The position numbers and the translations under genes are program-made. Source: Phanerochaete sordida (taxonomy: Eukaryota; Basidiomycota; Agaricomycetes; Polyporales; Phanerochaetaceae). From it: DNA of 64,000 bases. The stretch is taken from contig BPQB01000013.1 of assembly GCA_019973155.2 (NCBI GenBank), forward strand, positions 310,001 to 374,000, read 5' to 3'. Below, piece by piece: positions 10,670 through 22,746 of the stretch (the first letter of the stretch is position 1; each line of letters begins with the position of its first letter). The notes beneath the pieces were generated by a model. It was not told the origin of the DNA and searched no databases. It saw nothing but the letters and a program-made list of their open reading frames with translations.

Positions 10670-12657
10670 CTATGGCGACGGCGACGGCGTCACCGTAATC
10701 GGTGGCAGGGGCGATCCGTGCAGAACGCTGTCGTCTAGTATCAACGACTCCTCGACTTCCTCCTCGCTCGTGTCGTCCGGGATCGCAACGCGGGACGGCG
10801 TCAGCGGGCGACTGGGGTCGTCGTCCGTCGCCGCGTCCGTTGCAGCATCCGTAGCAGTGTCGTCGCCGTCCACAGTCGCAGAGTCTTCTCCTCTCCAGGT
10901 ACGCGCTTCCTCCTCGGTCAGGACCTTCGTAACGCGCACGGGAGACTCGAGGAAGTCTTCCGGCCTTGTCTCCAAAGCTTTACGTCCCACTGCCAGAAGA
11001 TCGTCCAGCATTAATCTGCAGTGGTTGTAGATCTCGTCGGCCTTCGTCTTCGTTGATTCCAGATCCACTTCCTCTTCAAGGTCGTCATCTTCCTCTTCTT
11101 CTTCGGCATCCTCTTCAACTACCTCTTCCACCTCCAACGACAATTTAGCGGCACGGTACACAGACGGCGGCAGGACAAGCAAAGACTCTCGAAGTTTGCG
11201 TCTGAGGTCCCGGATTTCCTTTGCCTGTTTATGCTTGGTGGATTCTAATTGAGAGTTTATGACCAGGAGGGACTTGTTCGTGATTTCGAGGTCGGCGATC
11301 TTTGATGATGATGATGAGACGTCAGTTAAACGAATGAGCAGCATATATGCGCACCTTTCGGTTCGAAATGGCCTCCTTCCTCAACTTCTTGGCCTCGTCC
11401 TCTTCAGATGCACCGTCTATCTCGTCATCATCGTCTAAGTCCTCATCCTCGTCGCTTCCCGACTTTAGTTCCGGAGACGGCGAGCCTCGATGTGGGTCCT
11501 GTGCCGGCTTAAGCACCGGCGAGCACTGTATGCCGAGGCTGTCCACGCTTGAGCGCGAACGCGCATGTGCGATGCCATTCGCGAGCGCGTGCCCGTTCGC
11601 GCGGTGGTGGGCCGTGCCTCCACTCGAGTCCGAGCCGCGCGACTCGACCGATATCGACGATCGCGACGAGAACGACACAGCCGACATTGGCGGCGACGTC
11701 GGCGGCAGGGGTATTTGAGCGGGGTCGACGCGCCCCGGAGAGCCAGGGCGCGAGTATGTTACATTGGAGTCGTCGAATGGTACGAACGGCCGGAAGGGGT
11801 TGACCTTAGAAGAACCTTTCTCGATCGTCGTCGCGTATCTTCCGTGGCCAGGCGCAGTAGTAGGGCTAAGACCATTACTTCGTGATGCCTTCGTAGGCCC
11901 GAACGGGGGCGAAAGAGTAAGGCTGGAGGTAGAAGGGACACGGGTTGGCCGGGTGTGAGGTGGAAATGACGGAGAAGGAGGGACGGAGGAGGGAGATACC
12001 GCGCCATGCTCTGCAAGCCTCGTCACCTTTGACTTGACCTTGATCGGCCCTCTCCCGCTGCCACTGACAACAGACGATGAACCAGAGTGGTTCTCCTCAT
12101 TTGAGGATGCTGGGGCGAGCTTAGGCGGCGAATGCACACGGCTGCCGGCGCTGCTAGTCGCGGTCGAGACATGTGACGAGATGCTGCCTCGTCGGACTCG
12201 TCCTGGCGCGTCGGTCAGTGCGCGCTGTCGGAGCTCGGGCAAGGCAGGTGCAGAGGTAGTCGTGGAAACATTGGGCCTAACTGTGGGAGTAAGCCTCGCC
12301 TTCACCTGCGTTGTACTTGAGGTGGCTGGTGCTGCGCGGGCCTGTGTAGGCTTGAAAGGAGAAGGGGCGCGAGCTGGCGGGGCGCGTGAAGTGGAGACGA
12401 CTGAGGCCTGCGCGCTGAGGTTGTGGGCGGATGGTGACGCGACGGGCTTGCGACCGACCGCACTCGCGCTGCTGCTGACTTTCGCCTTGAGCCTCGGAGC
12501 AGGGGTCGGTGAGGGTGAGGTGGGCAGGGACTTCAAAGGCGAGGGAGGACGCGAGCGGTCATGGTCGAACCTTGGTGTAACCTGTCATGAGTTCAGCTGC
12601 CAAGCAACGGTACCCGGGGACGGCAGAGTCGACCTTTGCTCTAATATGGCCGTTCAT
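10670..12657 (-). CDS. hypothetical Ser/Pro-rich protein with coiled coil and acidic region
   Basis: I do not recognise a named family. The long N-terminal part is low-complexity, rich in Ser, Pro and Thr, with many SP/TP sites typical of kinase targets. Then come an acidic block (SGSDEDEDLDDDDE), a heptad-like coiled coil (EEDEAKKLRKEAISNRK continuing after an intron as IADLEITNKSLLVINSQ), a basic turn (EIRDLRRKLRESL), a second acidic block and a conserved-looking helix (ADEIYNHCRLMLDDLLAVG), ending in an acidic Ser/Thr/Pro tail. The intron at about 11306-11357 is clear (GTGCGC...AAAG). The start is uncertain: the best model has ATG at 12655-12657 (MNGHIRAK) joined in phase to VTPRFDHDRSRPPSP across a 52-nt intron with the unusual donor GTCGAC. 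The layout suggests a cytoskeletal or polarity scaffold, which is inference only. Confidence 0.7.
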
Positions 12658-12861
12658 GGTACATTATACACGAAGAGAGGCGAATGTTGCAAGCAGGAGG
12701 GAGGACAACCCGGTTGCATACGAAAGGTAAGAGCAAGCCCAGGCGGCTCCCATTGAGCCCGCCACAATTGATCACACTGCCTTTTCGGGCATCGCGTCGG
12801 CCGCCAGCCCGCCGCCACGAATAGGGGCTCAATATACAATTTATTGCATTTCTATGGAAAA

Positions 12862-13732
12862 TCACTGGATACCTTTCTTTGTGAGAGCATCCTCGACGAT
12901 CTTCTCAACGAGGGCTTTTATGGGCCCTCCGCCTCCGCTGAGGGCCGCGGTGACACTCTTCTCCACAAACTTGCCGACCATGTCAACCTCGATGTTGACC
13001 TTCGCGCCGACAGGCTTCTTCCCAACCGTGATCTTCTCTTGTGTGTGCTTAATCAGCATCACGCCAAAGGTGCGGTCGGCGTCGTTGACCACGGTGAGAG
13101 TCAGCGAAGCCCCGTCGATCGCGACGTAGCCTTTGGGGATGAGGTAGGGAAGCAGAGAAGGCCGTGCGGGGGTGGGCTCAGGAAGCTGGAAGAGCAGGCG
13201 AACCGAGTCTCCGTCCGGCTTCTTCTCGACGATGGTCGCGGTGGTGTCGATGTGCGCCTGGGAGAGGGGTAAGATCGTGCCGAGGGGAAGGCATACATCA
13301 CACGCACCTGTACGAAGTGCCCGCCGAAGCGGACGTGCGCACCCATCGCACGCTCAAGGTTCACCGGGTCCCCGACCTTCCGCTCCCCTGGGGAATGCCC
13401 AGAGTCAATCTGCGCTTCCGAGCATCCAAGAGGGCTGGCGACGCACCGAGATCTGTCCTCTCAAGCGTCTCGTTCGCGAGCCAAACCTTGAACCAGCCCC
13501 CGTGCTGCGCCTTGTCGAACTCTGTGACCGTCAAGCACGCGCCGTTCACCGCGATCGAGTCGCCGATGTGGCAGTCGTCGAGGATGGCGGCCGAGTCCGC
13601 GATCGTAAGTGTGCAGCCTCCGGCATCGAGCTGGATGTCCGAGACCGTGCCGAGGTGTTCAATCTGCCCCGGGGAAGCTGTCAGCGCGCTGTACCTGCAG
13701 CATCACGATGGGCATACCAGACCTGTGAACAT
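12862..13732 (-). CDS. RIB5: riboflavin synthase, alpha chain (lumazine dismutase)
   Basis: Last step of riboflavin synthesis: two molecules of 6,7-dimethyl-8-ribityllumazine give riboflavin and the pyrimidine precursor. The protein begins MFTGL in a 15-nt coding exon (13718-13732), the classic start of the family, then after an intron IEHLGTVSDIQLDAGG, the first lumazine-binding repeat with IGDSIAVNGACLTVTEF. The second repeat holds GASLTLTVVNDADRTFGVML and KVNIEVDMVGKFVEK. Three exons; the second intron lies near 13270-13310. Length is normal for fungal enzymes. The stop is at 12862-12864. The C-terminal helix ends TKKGIQ. No frame damage. Confidence 0.95.
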
Positions 13733-14358
13733 CGTGAAGATGAGAGAGCAGGAAGAGATGCGCAACAAGTAAGGGACAAGATCTCCGCAGCTTAAGACCG
13801 CAGCAAGAGAGCAATGAGCGCGAGCGGGGGTGAAAGCGGCGACAACGCGGTTATGAAGGCGGTGAGCAGCAAATGCCAGGACTCGGGGCTGCGACCCGTA
13901 GCACCGACGTCTCGGGCGCTAACTCGTGGCGGAGCAGGCAGAGGACCCCGTGCACCTCCGACCGTCATCAGGGATGGGCAACTCCACGGAACACATGGTC
14001 TTCTCCGATACATCGCTTGTGCAGAAAGATTGACGTACGTCCCTGCAGACATCTCACAAAAATAGAACAGTTAGCTCAGTGGAGGCTGGGACATGGAAAA
14101 CACGCGTTGAGCACATGGGCACCCTCTCCATGTAGCGCGCGCCGGGGGATGCGAGGGAGCGGAAGCATGTTGAATGGTATTACAAATCTGTAGGGTACAC
14201 ATACATCTAGGGCCTACAACAAATGGTATCACGCTCGCTCGGGGTATCACCAAACACGGCGCAACCAAGGAGCGTGGGGTCGTGCAAAGTGCCACGTCAA
14301 AGATCGTGTGGGTATGTAGGATATGTCGTGTCGCGGATCCTCCTTGCGACGCGGCTGC
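13733..14358. other. intergenic, RIB5 5' flank
   Basis: About 620 bp between the riboflavin synthase start and the stop of the upstream glucanase gene, both transcribed leftward. No gene or clear regulatory motif seen. Confidence 0.45.
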
Positions 14359-16127
14359 TCACCCGCAGATGCTCGGGTACATGAGCTGGGTCGGGTTCTT
14401 CGGGATCCAGCCATTCGCGAGACCAGCCTGGTAGGACCAGTCGTCTGCGCTCTCGGCCTTCCACGTCCACTGAATCCAGCCGGAGCCCTTCTCGAAGGTG
14501 ATCACTTGCGCCTCCCAGTACTGCCGCAGAAAGGTCTTGTAGCTCGCGCTGAACGAGGATGCGCTTCCAGTAATGCCGTTGCAGCTACCGACCCATGAGG
14601 ATCCGGGGTACGAGCCGTCGTAACGTGCCCCGACACCACGGCCGTTCAGGTACTTGGCGCAATCCGTCTGGGCAGGGGTCCATTCACCGACGATGATCCA
14701 GAGGTCGAACGAGGACAAGGACGAGCCGTAAGCGCAGGCAGCGGAGATGTGATCCTGGTAAGAACGAGAGACCTCCTGTATCAGGGTTCGGGTAAGTATA
14801 GCTCCATGATACACGAGGCATGAGTATCACGCACATCTTGAGAGAACATTTGGTAGATATGTGTGTCCATCGCAACACCCTGCCAGTTCGGAGCGGTCTG
14901 GAAGCCTTGCCAGTAGCTAAAAATGGCTTTCTTGAGCACGATTACGACACAGCACCTGTGGAAGAACAACGAACCTCAAGGGCTGGAAGGCGTCATGGAG
15001 CAGTACAACGGTATTACCCTGTTGCGAGGTACCATAGGGGAACCTGTATCATGTCAAGTATACCACCCGGAAAACTTGAGGATCAGGCTTACCGGATGTT
15101 GCCGTATGAGTCGTACCAGTACTGGCGGACAACGCTGAGCACGTCTGAACCGTCGAAACCGGCCGGTCTAAAACAATGATCTCAGGGTCTAGACGAAACA
15201 AGGACATTGTTTTGAGACGAACTCGTTCAGCGGGGCAATGATGGGCACCACGTTCTCTTGGCCGGCAAACATCGAAGCAATGCGTTTGATGATGGCATCC
15301 GTGCGAGCAACGTTGGTTGAGTTCGAGTGCCAGCCAGGGAACGAGATCCTGTGCCCGGAGTTGTCGAAGCTACCCACACATCTTATCAGTTTCCATGGCT
15401 CGGAACAAGGAGCAGGAGGGACATACCCATTTTGACTGCCCGGAGCGCCATGGAGGTCGACGATAACCTTCAGACCGTGGTTGCCCGCCCATGTGACGGC
15501 CTTCTGGAGGTAGGGAAGCTGGCCGGTGCAGTACGGCTCGCCGGGGCCTGTTTCGAACGCCCAGTATCCGATCGGTATGCGGACATGGTTCAATCTAACA
15601 GCGGGTGAATGTCGGTCAATATGATAGTCGGAATTGACGCGATCACGTGGACGCACCCGGCCGCAGCGATGGCGGAAAAGTCTGCCTCCGTGATCCTGAA
15701 GCGATCTTTGGGTCAATTGTGGCGTTGCGCGGATACGGATGTATGAAACGCACCAGGTGTTCCAGTGGTTCGTCAACACACCCATGGCGGTGTTATGGTC
15801 CTGCAGCTGGCAGAATGTCCACTCGTCAACGATGTCCGCGTTGCCCGTGTTGTCGAACAAGCTGGGCGTGATCCATGGCTGGGCTGAGGTCAGCGACGTC
15901 GAGGCGGCATAGTGAGCACACGCACCTCGAGCACAAGCCATCCTCCCAGGTTCACTCCGCGGACTGAGTCGGTTCGAACATGAGTTAACCAGTGGTGACG
16001 TCGATGGACAGCACCAACCTTTCTGGGATCCATAGGGAAAGCCGGCATTGATTGGGTTGTCACCGAGGGCGACGCGGGAGAGCAGACCCAGCGTGAGGAT
16101 GGACAGCGAGACAGCACGCCTGAACAT
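14359..16127 (-). CDS. secreted exo-1,3-beta-glucanase, glycoside hydrolase family 5
   Basis: Hydrolyses beta-1,3-glucan from non-reducing ends; used in wall remodelling and glucan mobilisation. The protein starts with a signal peptide (MFRRAVSLSILTLGLLSRVALG) and shows the family blocks in order: [54 protein letters not shown], the acid/base motif in APLNEPAGFDG (about 15140-15240) and the nucleophile motif IVGEWTPAQTDC (about 14670-14700). It ends YPSICG at 14359. About eight introns interrupt it. A TATAAA box lies 60 bp upstream of the ATG. Both catalytic Glu are present, so it should be active. It resembles the ExgA/Exg1 group rather than endocellulases. Confidence 0.92.
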
Positions 16128-18183
16128 GGTGAGCTGTCTGTGGGGGGCGGAGGAGGGGGTGCTCAGAGCGAGAGGAAGACGGGGGGTTTATAAAGGAAAG
16201 GTTGGGGAAGTTGAACCTGTCGGAAAAGGAAAAATCAGGCATGTGAAGGAGGGGAAGCACGATTGTTCAGACACTGTTTTCGGCATCGGTTTTCGAAGCA
16301 GCGTTTGGTGCCAAACGCGTGCTAAACGGGGGCACGACGCCTGGCGCTTGGTGCGTCTCTCACGTGGCGTCGCCTAAACTCGCCCTCCCCGCCGACGTGC
16401 CAGCCTGCTCGCGCTAAACCTCGCTTCTCCCTCAGCACGGAGAGCACCGTCTGCGCTTGTTCTGCGACTCAATTCGCGTGGTCCAGGTCATGTGCAGATA
16501 GCAGCAAACCTTCTCCGTACCTCGCAACCATGAGGTCTCGTATCAGACCAAGCGGGCCCGGCGCATCTTGAGGAAGAGTACGGCGGTGCGGAACTGACGT
16601 TGGGATCCGATCCATCGTTACATTCTGGTCTTTCGCTAGAGTCAGATGACTAGCAAATAACCAGCTCACCAAACCATGATATCCCGTATGTTCTAAACAT
16701 GTGTTAGCAACAGGCCGATCAAAGGCGAAAGTCACCATCACTCCACACTGTTGCGTGCAAAATATTCTGCATCTCCATGCATGGATCTAGAGGAGTCTCT
16801 GTACGGTTGTCCCAGCGAAGGTCGCGCACTCTGATGTCAGAGTCAGGTACGCACCTCCGCATGCACGGCCCAGCCAGCGCAAGTGACGTCTCGACCAAGG
16901 GATGAGCCACCTTGCAAAGCGTACCGGCTCAACGCTTCGCTGGAGCAATGTCCACACGGACGCCGACCCTGGTCGGGCAAAGAGAAATACAGCACCGGTT
17001 TCGAGAACTCGTTCTCGACATGGACACCATCATCCATCTGCAGGGCGGGATGAGACATCCCGCGGCCACACGGTACGGCGACCGTTCGGGTCCAATTCCA
17101 AGCTGGCGGCCCCGAACCGGCGGCTGCGACGAGCTCGGAAGATCGCCGAGCGTCCCGTAGATGCGAACGCGCCCATGCGGCGCGCACAGGCTGCCGGCAC
17201 ATCGACTTCGACAGTGCCAAGACCCGCAAGCAACATGTGAGCAACGGTCGGATGACACGGATGCGCGCATGTCCTCGACCTGACGATGTATTCAGCCATG
17301 CAGGATATGAAGAGATGTCGCCCGAGTACGCACCGAGCATGAAAACTTTCGACGGCGGCGCGCGCGGAAACACTCCCTTGGGTCAGGGTGCCGGTCAGAG
17401 GGGCGTGGAAGATCCTCACGGACCGCATACATGGTCAAGCGGACTGCATCCGTGAAGGAGGTGTCGATTGTCATGCCCGAAGGATACGAGATAGGGACGA
17501 CAGGAGAGCCCCTGGGACGTCGATATCTGGTGTCAGGGAAGATTTTCCAGGCTGGACTAGGTGAGTTTTAAAACCACAGTGACGACAATCAGGTGCTTTC
17601 AGGAACTCAGGATTATACCATCTAGCAGCACACGAAAGACGTGTATACCGCGTCCCACCACCAGGTGACTCTCCCGTCCAATTGCCCACAATAGCCTTCG
17701 CGAAGCAGCCGGGACAATCGCGACCTTGTCGGACGAACACGAGCACGCGTACGAGTACTCGGAGCGGATTCGCGGCGTATGGGAAACAAGGCGCGTGGCA
17801 AGGGAAGTCGAGTGCGTCCGCGAGGAACACGCGAAATTTGCATGTGCAGGGCAGGCGAGACGAGATTGAATTTTCGTAGGTTCGGATGCGCAACAAAGAC
17901 AGGTTTCATTAAGGCAAAGCTCGCAGATAGACGTAGAGATAGAGCAGGAGTGAGGCCGTCGGGGCTGCGAACATGAGGGGCTGAGGCAAGATGACCGTCG
18001 TGTGTGAAGCCGCGACAGGCGCGGCGGGACTTGGCTAACTCTGGTTTCTTACCCTCACTCTACCCTGACCGACTGCCGCAACGAAATATTGGACTCCTTC
18101 GCCTATTCACCAGCTGTATCCCGTCGCGGAGTACAGCCCGTTCATTCCAGGACTACTCCGGCACGGCTGAAAAGGAATTCCAC
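16128..18183. other. 2-kb region without a supported gene
   Basis: Apart from the glucanase promoter next to 16127, no frame here shows a domain, a credible exon chain or a start context. Open frames at 16843-17428 on both strands lack recognisable motifs. A decayed or multi-exon gene cannot be excluded. Confidence 0.4.
16187..16192 (-). promoter_or_regulatory. TATA box of the GH5 glucanase gene
   Basis: TATAAA read on the minus strand, 60 bp upstream of the ATG at 16127, in a purine-rich tract; position is right for a core promoter. Confidence 0.6.
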
Positions 18184-20254
18184 ATGAACGGTGCACAAGC
18201 TGCTACCAGGCAGGCCAGGCCGCCTCCGACGGGTCCAACTCCTCCGGCCCCCTCTGCGGCGCCACCCGCTCCGCCAAATAATGCGACTACGCCAGCTAAT
18301 ACAGGGCAGCCCCCACCTGCAACCCGCCAACCAAATGGGCCCGTAAACGGGGCGCACTCGCATGCTCAGAAGGGCAAGAAGAAGAGCGATCCGCCGGTAG
18401 ACCCGTCACAGTTGTACGAGAGTCTCAGAAACCGGATTGCTACGCTTGAGGAGGAGGAGATTCATAACGAGGAGGAGGAGCGGAGAATTGGTGCGTCCAG
18501 CAAGCAGCTACACGTTACCACTCAGGCGTTCACATGCATACAATTATAGCGGAGGAGGCACAGATCACCGTCGCGGGCCTCGGAGACAGTGCTGTCCACC
18601 AGAAATACGTTGAGCTGGTGAGTTCACATGCTGTCGTTGTCTTGCTGTCTTGACGTGCTCGAGATGGCAGTTCACAGAACTAAAGCGACAAGAACGCGAC
18701 CATGCCAAGGAGAAGCAGAAGCTCGTGAAGGACAAGGATGCCGGTCAGTGACCCTTGAAGCTGTCGCTATGTCTATGCAGCTTTATTTACGCTTTGCATG
18801 AAGCCAAGGGCCAGCTTACGAAGGCGAATCAGACGAAGACGAAGATGGAGAACCTGGCTCGGGAGCTACAGAAGGTGAACGCGAATGCTTGGGGGTCTAT
18901 TCATGATTTAACCTTTCTCTCAGGATAACAAGAAGCTACGGGTGTGTTGCATAGCGGAAGGACGAGATGATATGCGCATTCTCACATCTGCGTAGGAGGA
19001 CAGCAAACGGTTGATGCAGTCAGTGGAGGAGGCCAACTCGCAGGTGCGTACGTATGGTCCCTGGCACGTCCCCCTAACCTCACCCGCCCCTCGCCACCTG
19101 ACAGCTAAGCCAAATGAAGCTCGAGGTGGCGAAGCGGACAGAGAAGCTCAAGATGCAGGACGTCAAGTACCGCGAGATGCCCGACATCGTCGTGAAAGTG
19201 CACTGCAAGTACCGCGCGGAGCTCTTCTTCAAGATCTCGCGCAAGACGAAGCTCTCGCGGCTCTTCAACGCGTGGACGGAGCGCATGGAGGTCAACGAGA
19301 AGAAGGGGGACGCCAAGCCGCAGCCTTCTGGCGCGTCCGCCGCGGCGGGCCAGCAGGTCAACGGCACGTCGGGCTCGTCCACGCTCTCCGCAGGCGCAAT
19401 GCAGTTCATCTTCTCGCATGGCGGCCGCACCCTCGAGGCAGATCAGACGCCGGAGGAGGCAGGCATGGAGGATGGAGATGAGATCCTGGCTGTGGAGATG
19501 ATGGACCTGACTGAGGGGCCAGGGACAGAGGAGATCGTGCGTGTTTTGTATGAATTGCGTCTCACAAGGCTAATTTCCGACAGGACGAGGACGGCGAGCC
19601 TCGCCGGCAACTGTTGAAGAAACATTGGCAGGAAGATCCTCTAGAGTGCGTAGACCTCAAATGACAGCACAGAACGAGGTCTAATTGGCATACAGGGCTC
19701 GCAAGGTGATGGAAGACATCTTCGACGGCGTGTACGCACTTTAGGTCCTACCTGCATCCTACCTTGAAGCTGACCGTCGCATAGTATTCGAGAACGCCTA
19801 AAGGACATCTTGCGACAGTACGAACTGCGGGAACGACATTTCGAGTGTGTCATACGCTCGAAAGAGCTCGAGGTTCTGCTATCGCGAGCGCGAGCAGCAG
19901 AGCAGATGCAGCTTGCCGATGGCGAGAAGGGTCGTGCGGACAAGGCAGAAGCAGAAGTACGCCCACCCACAGCTGCTCTCCAAGCGGCGCTGACCTTGTC
20001 TGTGCCGTACAGGTACACCACTATCGACAAGAACTGGAGACGGTGCAAAAGGGACAGAGTGCGCTGATCGACAAGCTCATAGCGTGCTGCAAAGAGGTGC
20101 GTGCCGCGCAGCGTATGCACACACTGCGCCCCGCTGACACGCGTTCCAGCCGAACGCCGAGCGGACACAACGCCTGTTTTCGTCTTTACGAGATGAGCTC
20201 GAGAGGCGGGGCACAATGCCTCCAGGAAACGCCGACGGCCCTGTGGGCGGATGA
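18184..20254 (+). CDS. taxilin-like coiled-coil protein with embedded SUMO-like domain
   Basis: Ten or so exons read as one continuous frame. Residues of the N-terminus are Pro/Ala-rich, then the coiled coil runs through GQLTKANQTKTKMENLAREL and KLREDSKRLMQSVEEANSQ, like the first half of taxilins (syntaxin-binding coiled coils of vesicle traffic). At 19114-19543 the coil gives way to a ubiquitin-fold segment: VKVHCKYRAELFFKISRKTK, then FIFSHGGRTLEADQTPEEAG and MEDGDEILAVEMM, closely patterned on SUMO/Rad60-type domains but without a Gly-Gly end. After introns at 19534-19583 and 19640-19694 the frame returns to taxilin: RERLKDILRQYELRERHFEC and IRSKELEVLLSRARAAEQ. It ends GPVGG at 20254. Splice phases agree on both sides of the insert (CAG|CTA; GAT/GTT codons split), so a single fused gene is the simplest reading. 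Confidence 0.82.
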
Positions 20255-20515
20255 CACCAGGCCGTCTCTCGCGTGTCGTACCTTGCTTCGCCAATGCTAT
20301 ATCGCTGCAAACTGCTGTCCCCCATGGTGTGCGCGAACCGCAATGTGTGAGACCAGTGTGGCGCATTTCGATTCAATCATAGCGAGTGTCCCTATATGCA
20401 ATTACAATCCGTTTGCTCGACCATCGTCCAAATTACTACTCTAGGGTATAGTCCTTTCTGTTAGTGTGGGCAGGGATTACATGCGAGGAGCGTCCGAGAG
20501 TTATGTTTTCGTTGA

Positions 20516-22047
20516 TTACACCAGCGCGTCGAACTCCTCGAGGGACTCGACCAGGCCCGAGCGCGTGAAGGTCTTGCCCTTGAGCGACTCGAGGCCCTCG
20601 CCGGCGTAGCTGACAAGCGGGGAGATCTCGATCTCGACGCCCTCCGCGAGCTTTGCGCCGGCGGCCTCGAGGAAGCGGCGGTGCTGCGCGAGCAGGTCGC
20701 GGCGGCTCGTGCCGGCGTCGTCGGAGCCCGTGCCGGGCGCGTTCTTGAGCGGGCTGAACTCCTCGTTGCGCGGGACCTCGAGCACGGCGAAGTGCTTCGT
20801 GTGCGGGAAGACGTCGAAGACGAAGAGTTCGAGCTTCATGCCGTTGGGCGACGTCGGCTTCACCGTCTTGCCGTCCGCGCCGACGTACGGAATCTTCTTG
20901 CGCGCGATGTGGTGCGCGAGCGAGTCCTCGAAGGTCTCGACCGACTTGAGGAAGTCGAGCGTGTAGAAGTGGTTCACGATGTTCGCCGCGCGGAACGCGA
21001 GCTCGCCCTTCGCGTCGCGCAGCTCGGCCTGCTCCTTCGTGATCTCGGAGTACTCGACGACGAAGAACTTGTTGTCACGGCGCGCGACGACGCCGACGGA
21101 CTCGGTGGGGTACGCCTTCGGGACGACCTTTGCGGCGCAGTCGGCCTGCTTCTCGATGCAGTAGCCGAGGAAGATGGGGTCGGCGACCTTGACGAGGCAG
21201 TTGTCCACGCAGTACGCGTGGACGTAGCGGACGCCGCGCTTCTCGAGGTCGGCGAGGACAGTGTGGGTGTCATCGAAGGGGTTGAGCGGCTGGCGAAGCG
21301 CAGCGTAGAGACCACCATTGCCATTTGGCGCGACGGCAACCTTCGAGGGCGTCTCGAGAATGACCTTGCCATCCGTGGTAAGGCAGGGCAGGGTGCCTGG
21401 ATACACAGCATCGTGAATCGCACGTTCCTCTGAGCTGCAAAGCACAAGCACGCACCTTGCTCAAAGAAGATCACGTTCTTGGAGCTCAGCCCGAAGTACG
21501 CATTTTGCTCGAAGAACGCCTCGGTCTCCTTCCTGGTCGGTCCGCTGGTCATGACGTACCAAGGGACTATCGCAGGCGTGGACGACTGGGTTTCCTCGGC
21601 GGCGACCTTCTGCAGGCGGGCGATGCGCTCGGCTTGGTACTGGAACAGCGACTTGTGCGAGGGCAGCCCAATGTCGTAGCAACCTTTGGGTGCGGAGCTT
21701 CCGAGACGCGTCCCCTGTCCGCCAGCCATGAGCAGGACACCGACCTCGCCGTTGGCGACGGCCCTGAGACCGATGCTCCTCCACTTCTTCTCTTCCTCGC
21801 TGCCAGGCTTGAGCGCGCCGGCCGCGTCTTCTGGCAAGGGCTCAATGACCTCCTGGCCCGCCGCCTCCTTGGTGCGCTTCTCCGCAGCGATGGCGTTGTC
21901 GTAGGCACGGTTGACACGTTCGATGTCGATGGCCTCGAGCTGCGCTTGGAGCTGTTCCCGCTCTGTCTCAGAGAGCTGAGGCCAGAACTGCAGGAGGTGA
22001 CCCTGGCCGGCAGCCTCGAAGCGTTGGCGGAGGGACTCGATGGCCAT
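20516..22047 (-). CDS. UAP1: UDP-N-acetylglucosamine pyrophosphorylase
   Basis: Makes UDP-GlcNAc from UTP and GlcNAc-1-phosphate in the cytosol, supplying chitin, N-glycans and GPI anchors. ATG at 22045-22047 starts MAIESLRQRFEAAG. The uridyltransferase signature LLMAGGQGTRLGSSAPKG is at residues 106-122, followed by GCYDIGLPSHKSLFQYQAER, PWYVMTSGPTRKETEAFF and, after one 58-nt intron, TLPCLTTDGKVILE and PNGNGGLYAAL. The C-terminal half has VDNCLVKVADPIFLGYC and NGMKLELFVFDVFP, both family hallmarks. Full length, about 490 residues, with one visible intron (about 21395-21455). The gene ends tail to tail with the taxilin-like gene, 261 bp away. The symbol follows yeast UAP1/QRI1. Confidence 0.96.
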
Positions 22048-22746
22048 GTTTATGTCGTAAGAAGGAATTATAAGGAACTTGAGAATATGTGAGCAAGGAG
22101 AGAGGAGAAGAGGATGGTGGTAGTGGAGAGGTGCAGTGGGTGTGAGTTGGACGAGTGCTGCATAGCGATCGATGTCATATAGCCCTCGGGAATTGCCGTC
22201 GTTAAACGGTACTGCCTCGTCCAGGCCGTGCACAAGCTTTGCACGTTGGCAACCACCCGCCAGAATTACGTTCGTAGGCGGTGCATCCTGTTCATCTCGC
22301 TCTGCTGCCCTTGATGCGCTGGCACCGCTCGCCGCCGGGACCGCACAGCAATGCGGGCTGCAGGCCGCCTGGTCAAGCGTCGCGCTCGGTCTGACATCAC
22401 CGACTCAAGCGCACACCCGACATCGTGGAATCGAAACATCTCACAGGGCCAGGATATTCACTGCTCCGACCAGGTGCTATACGCGTCCCAGAGCTCGTTC
22501 CAGACTCGCTAAGGGCGACCAAAACCCGAGGCGCGTCTCTAGCGCTGGCTTTGTGGCGTATGTGCACCGCGTGCCACACCCCAGCGAGAGATTGGACCCG
22601 TTGAAGCCATGTGGCGTCATGAGCCTGCGCCGATAGTGGCTCTGCCGTGGTTCGCGGATTCCACCGCGCTGTCCCGACTATGATGAATTGCACGTCAGGC
22701 TGCTGAGAATTGGCTGAGAAGCACCATACCGAGTACACACGTCCAG
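22048..22746. other. intergenic, UAP1 promoter side
   Basis: About 700 bp between UAP1 and the stop of the membrane-protein gene upstream. The stretch just 5' of UAP1 on its own strand is pyrimidine-rich, as is common before fungal housekeeping starts. No gene seen. Confidence 0.45.

Noticed and set aside
16843..17428. Overlapping frames on both strands in the 16-18 kb gap
   Set aside because: No domain, no consistent splice chain, frames overlap each other.
20681..21433. 250-codon frame on the plus strand inside UAP1
   Set aside because: Exactly antisense to the well-supported UAP1 coding exon; composed of Arg/Val/Leu/Asp repeats typical of the mirror of GC-rich codons.
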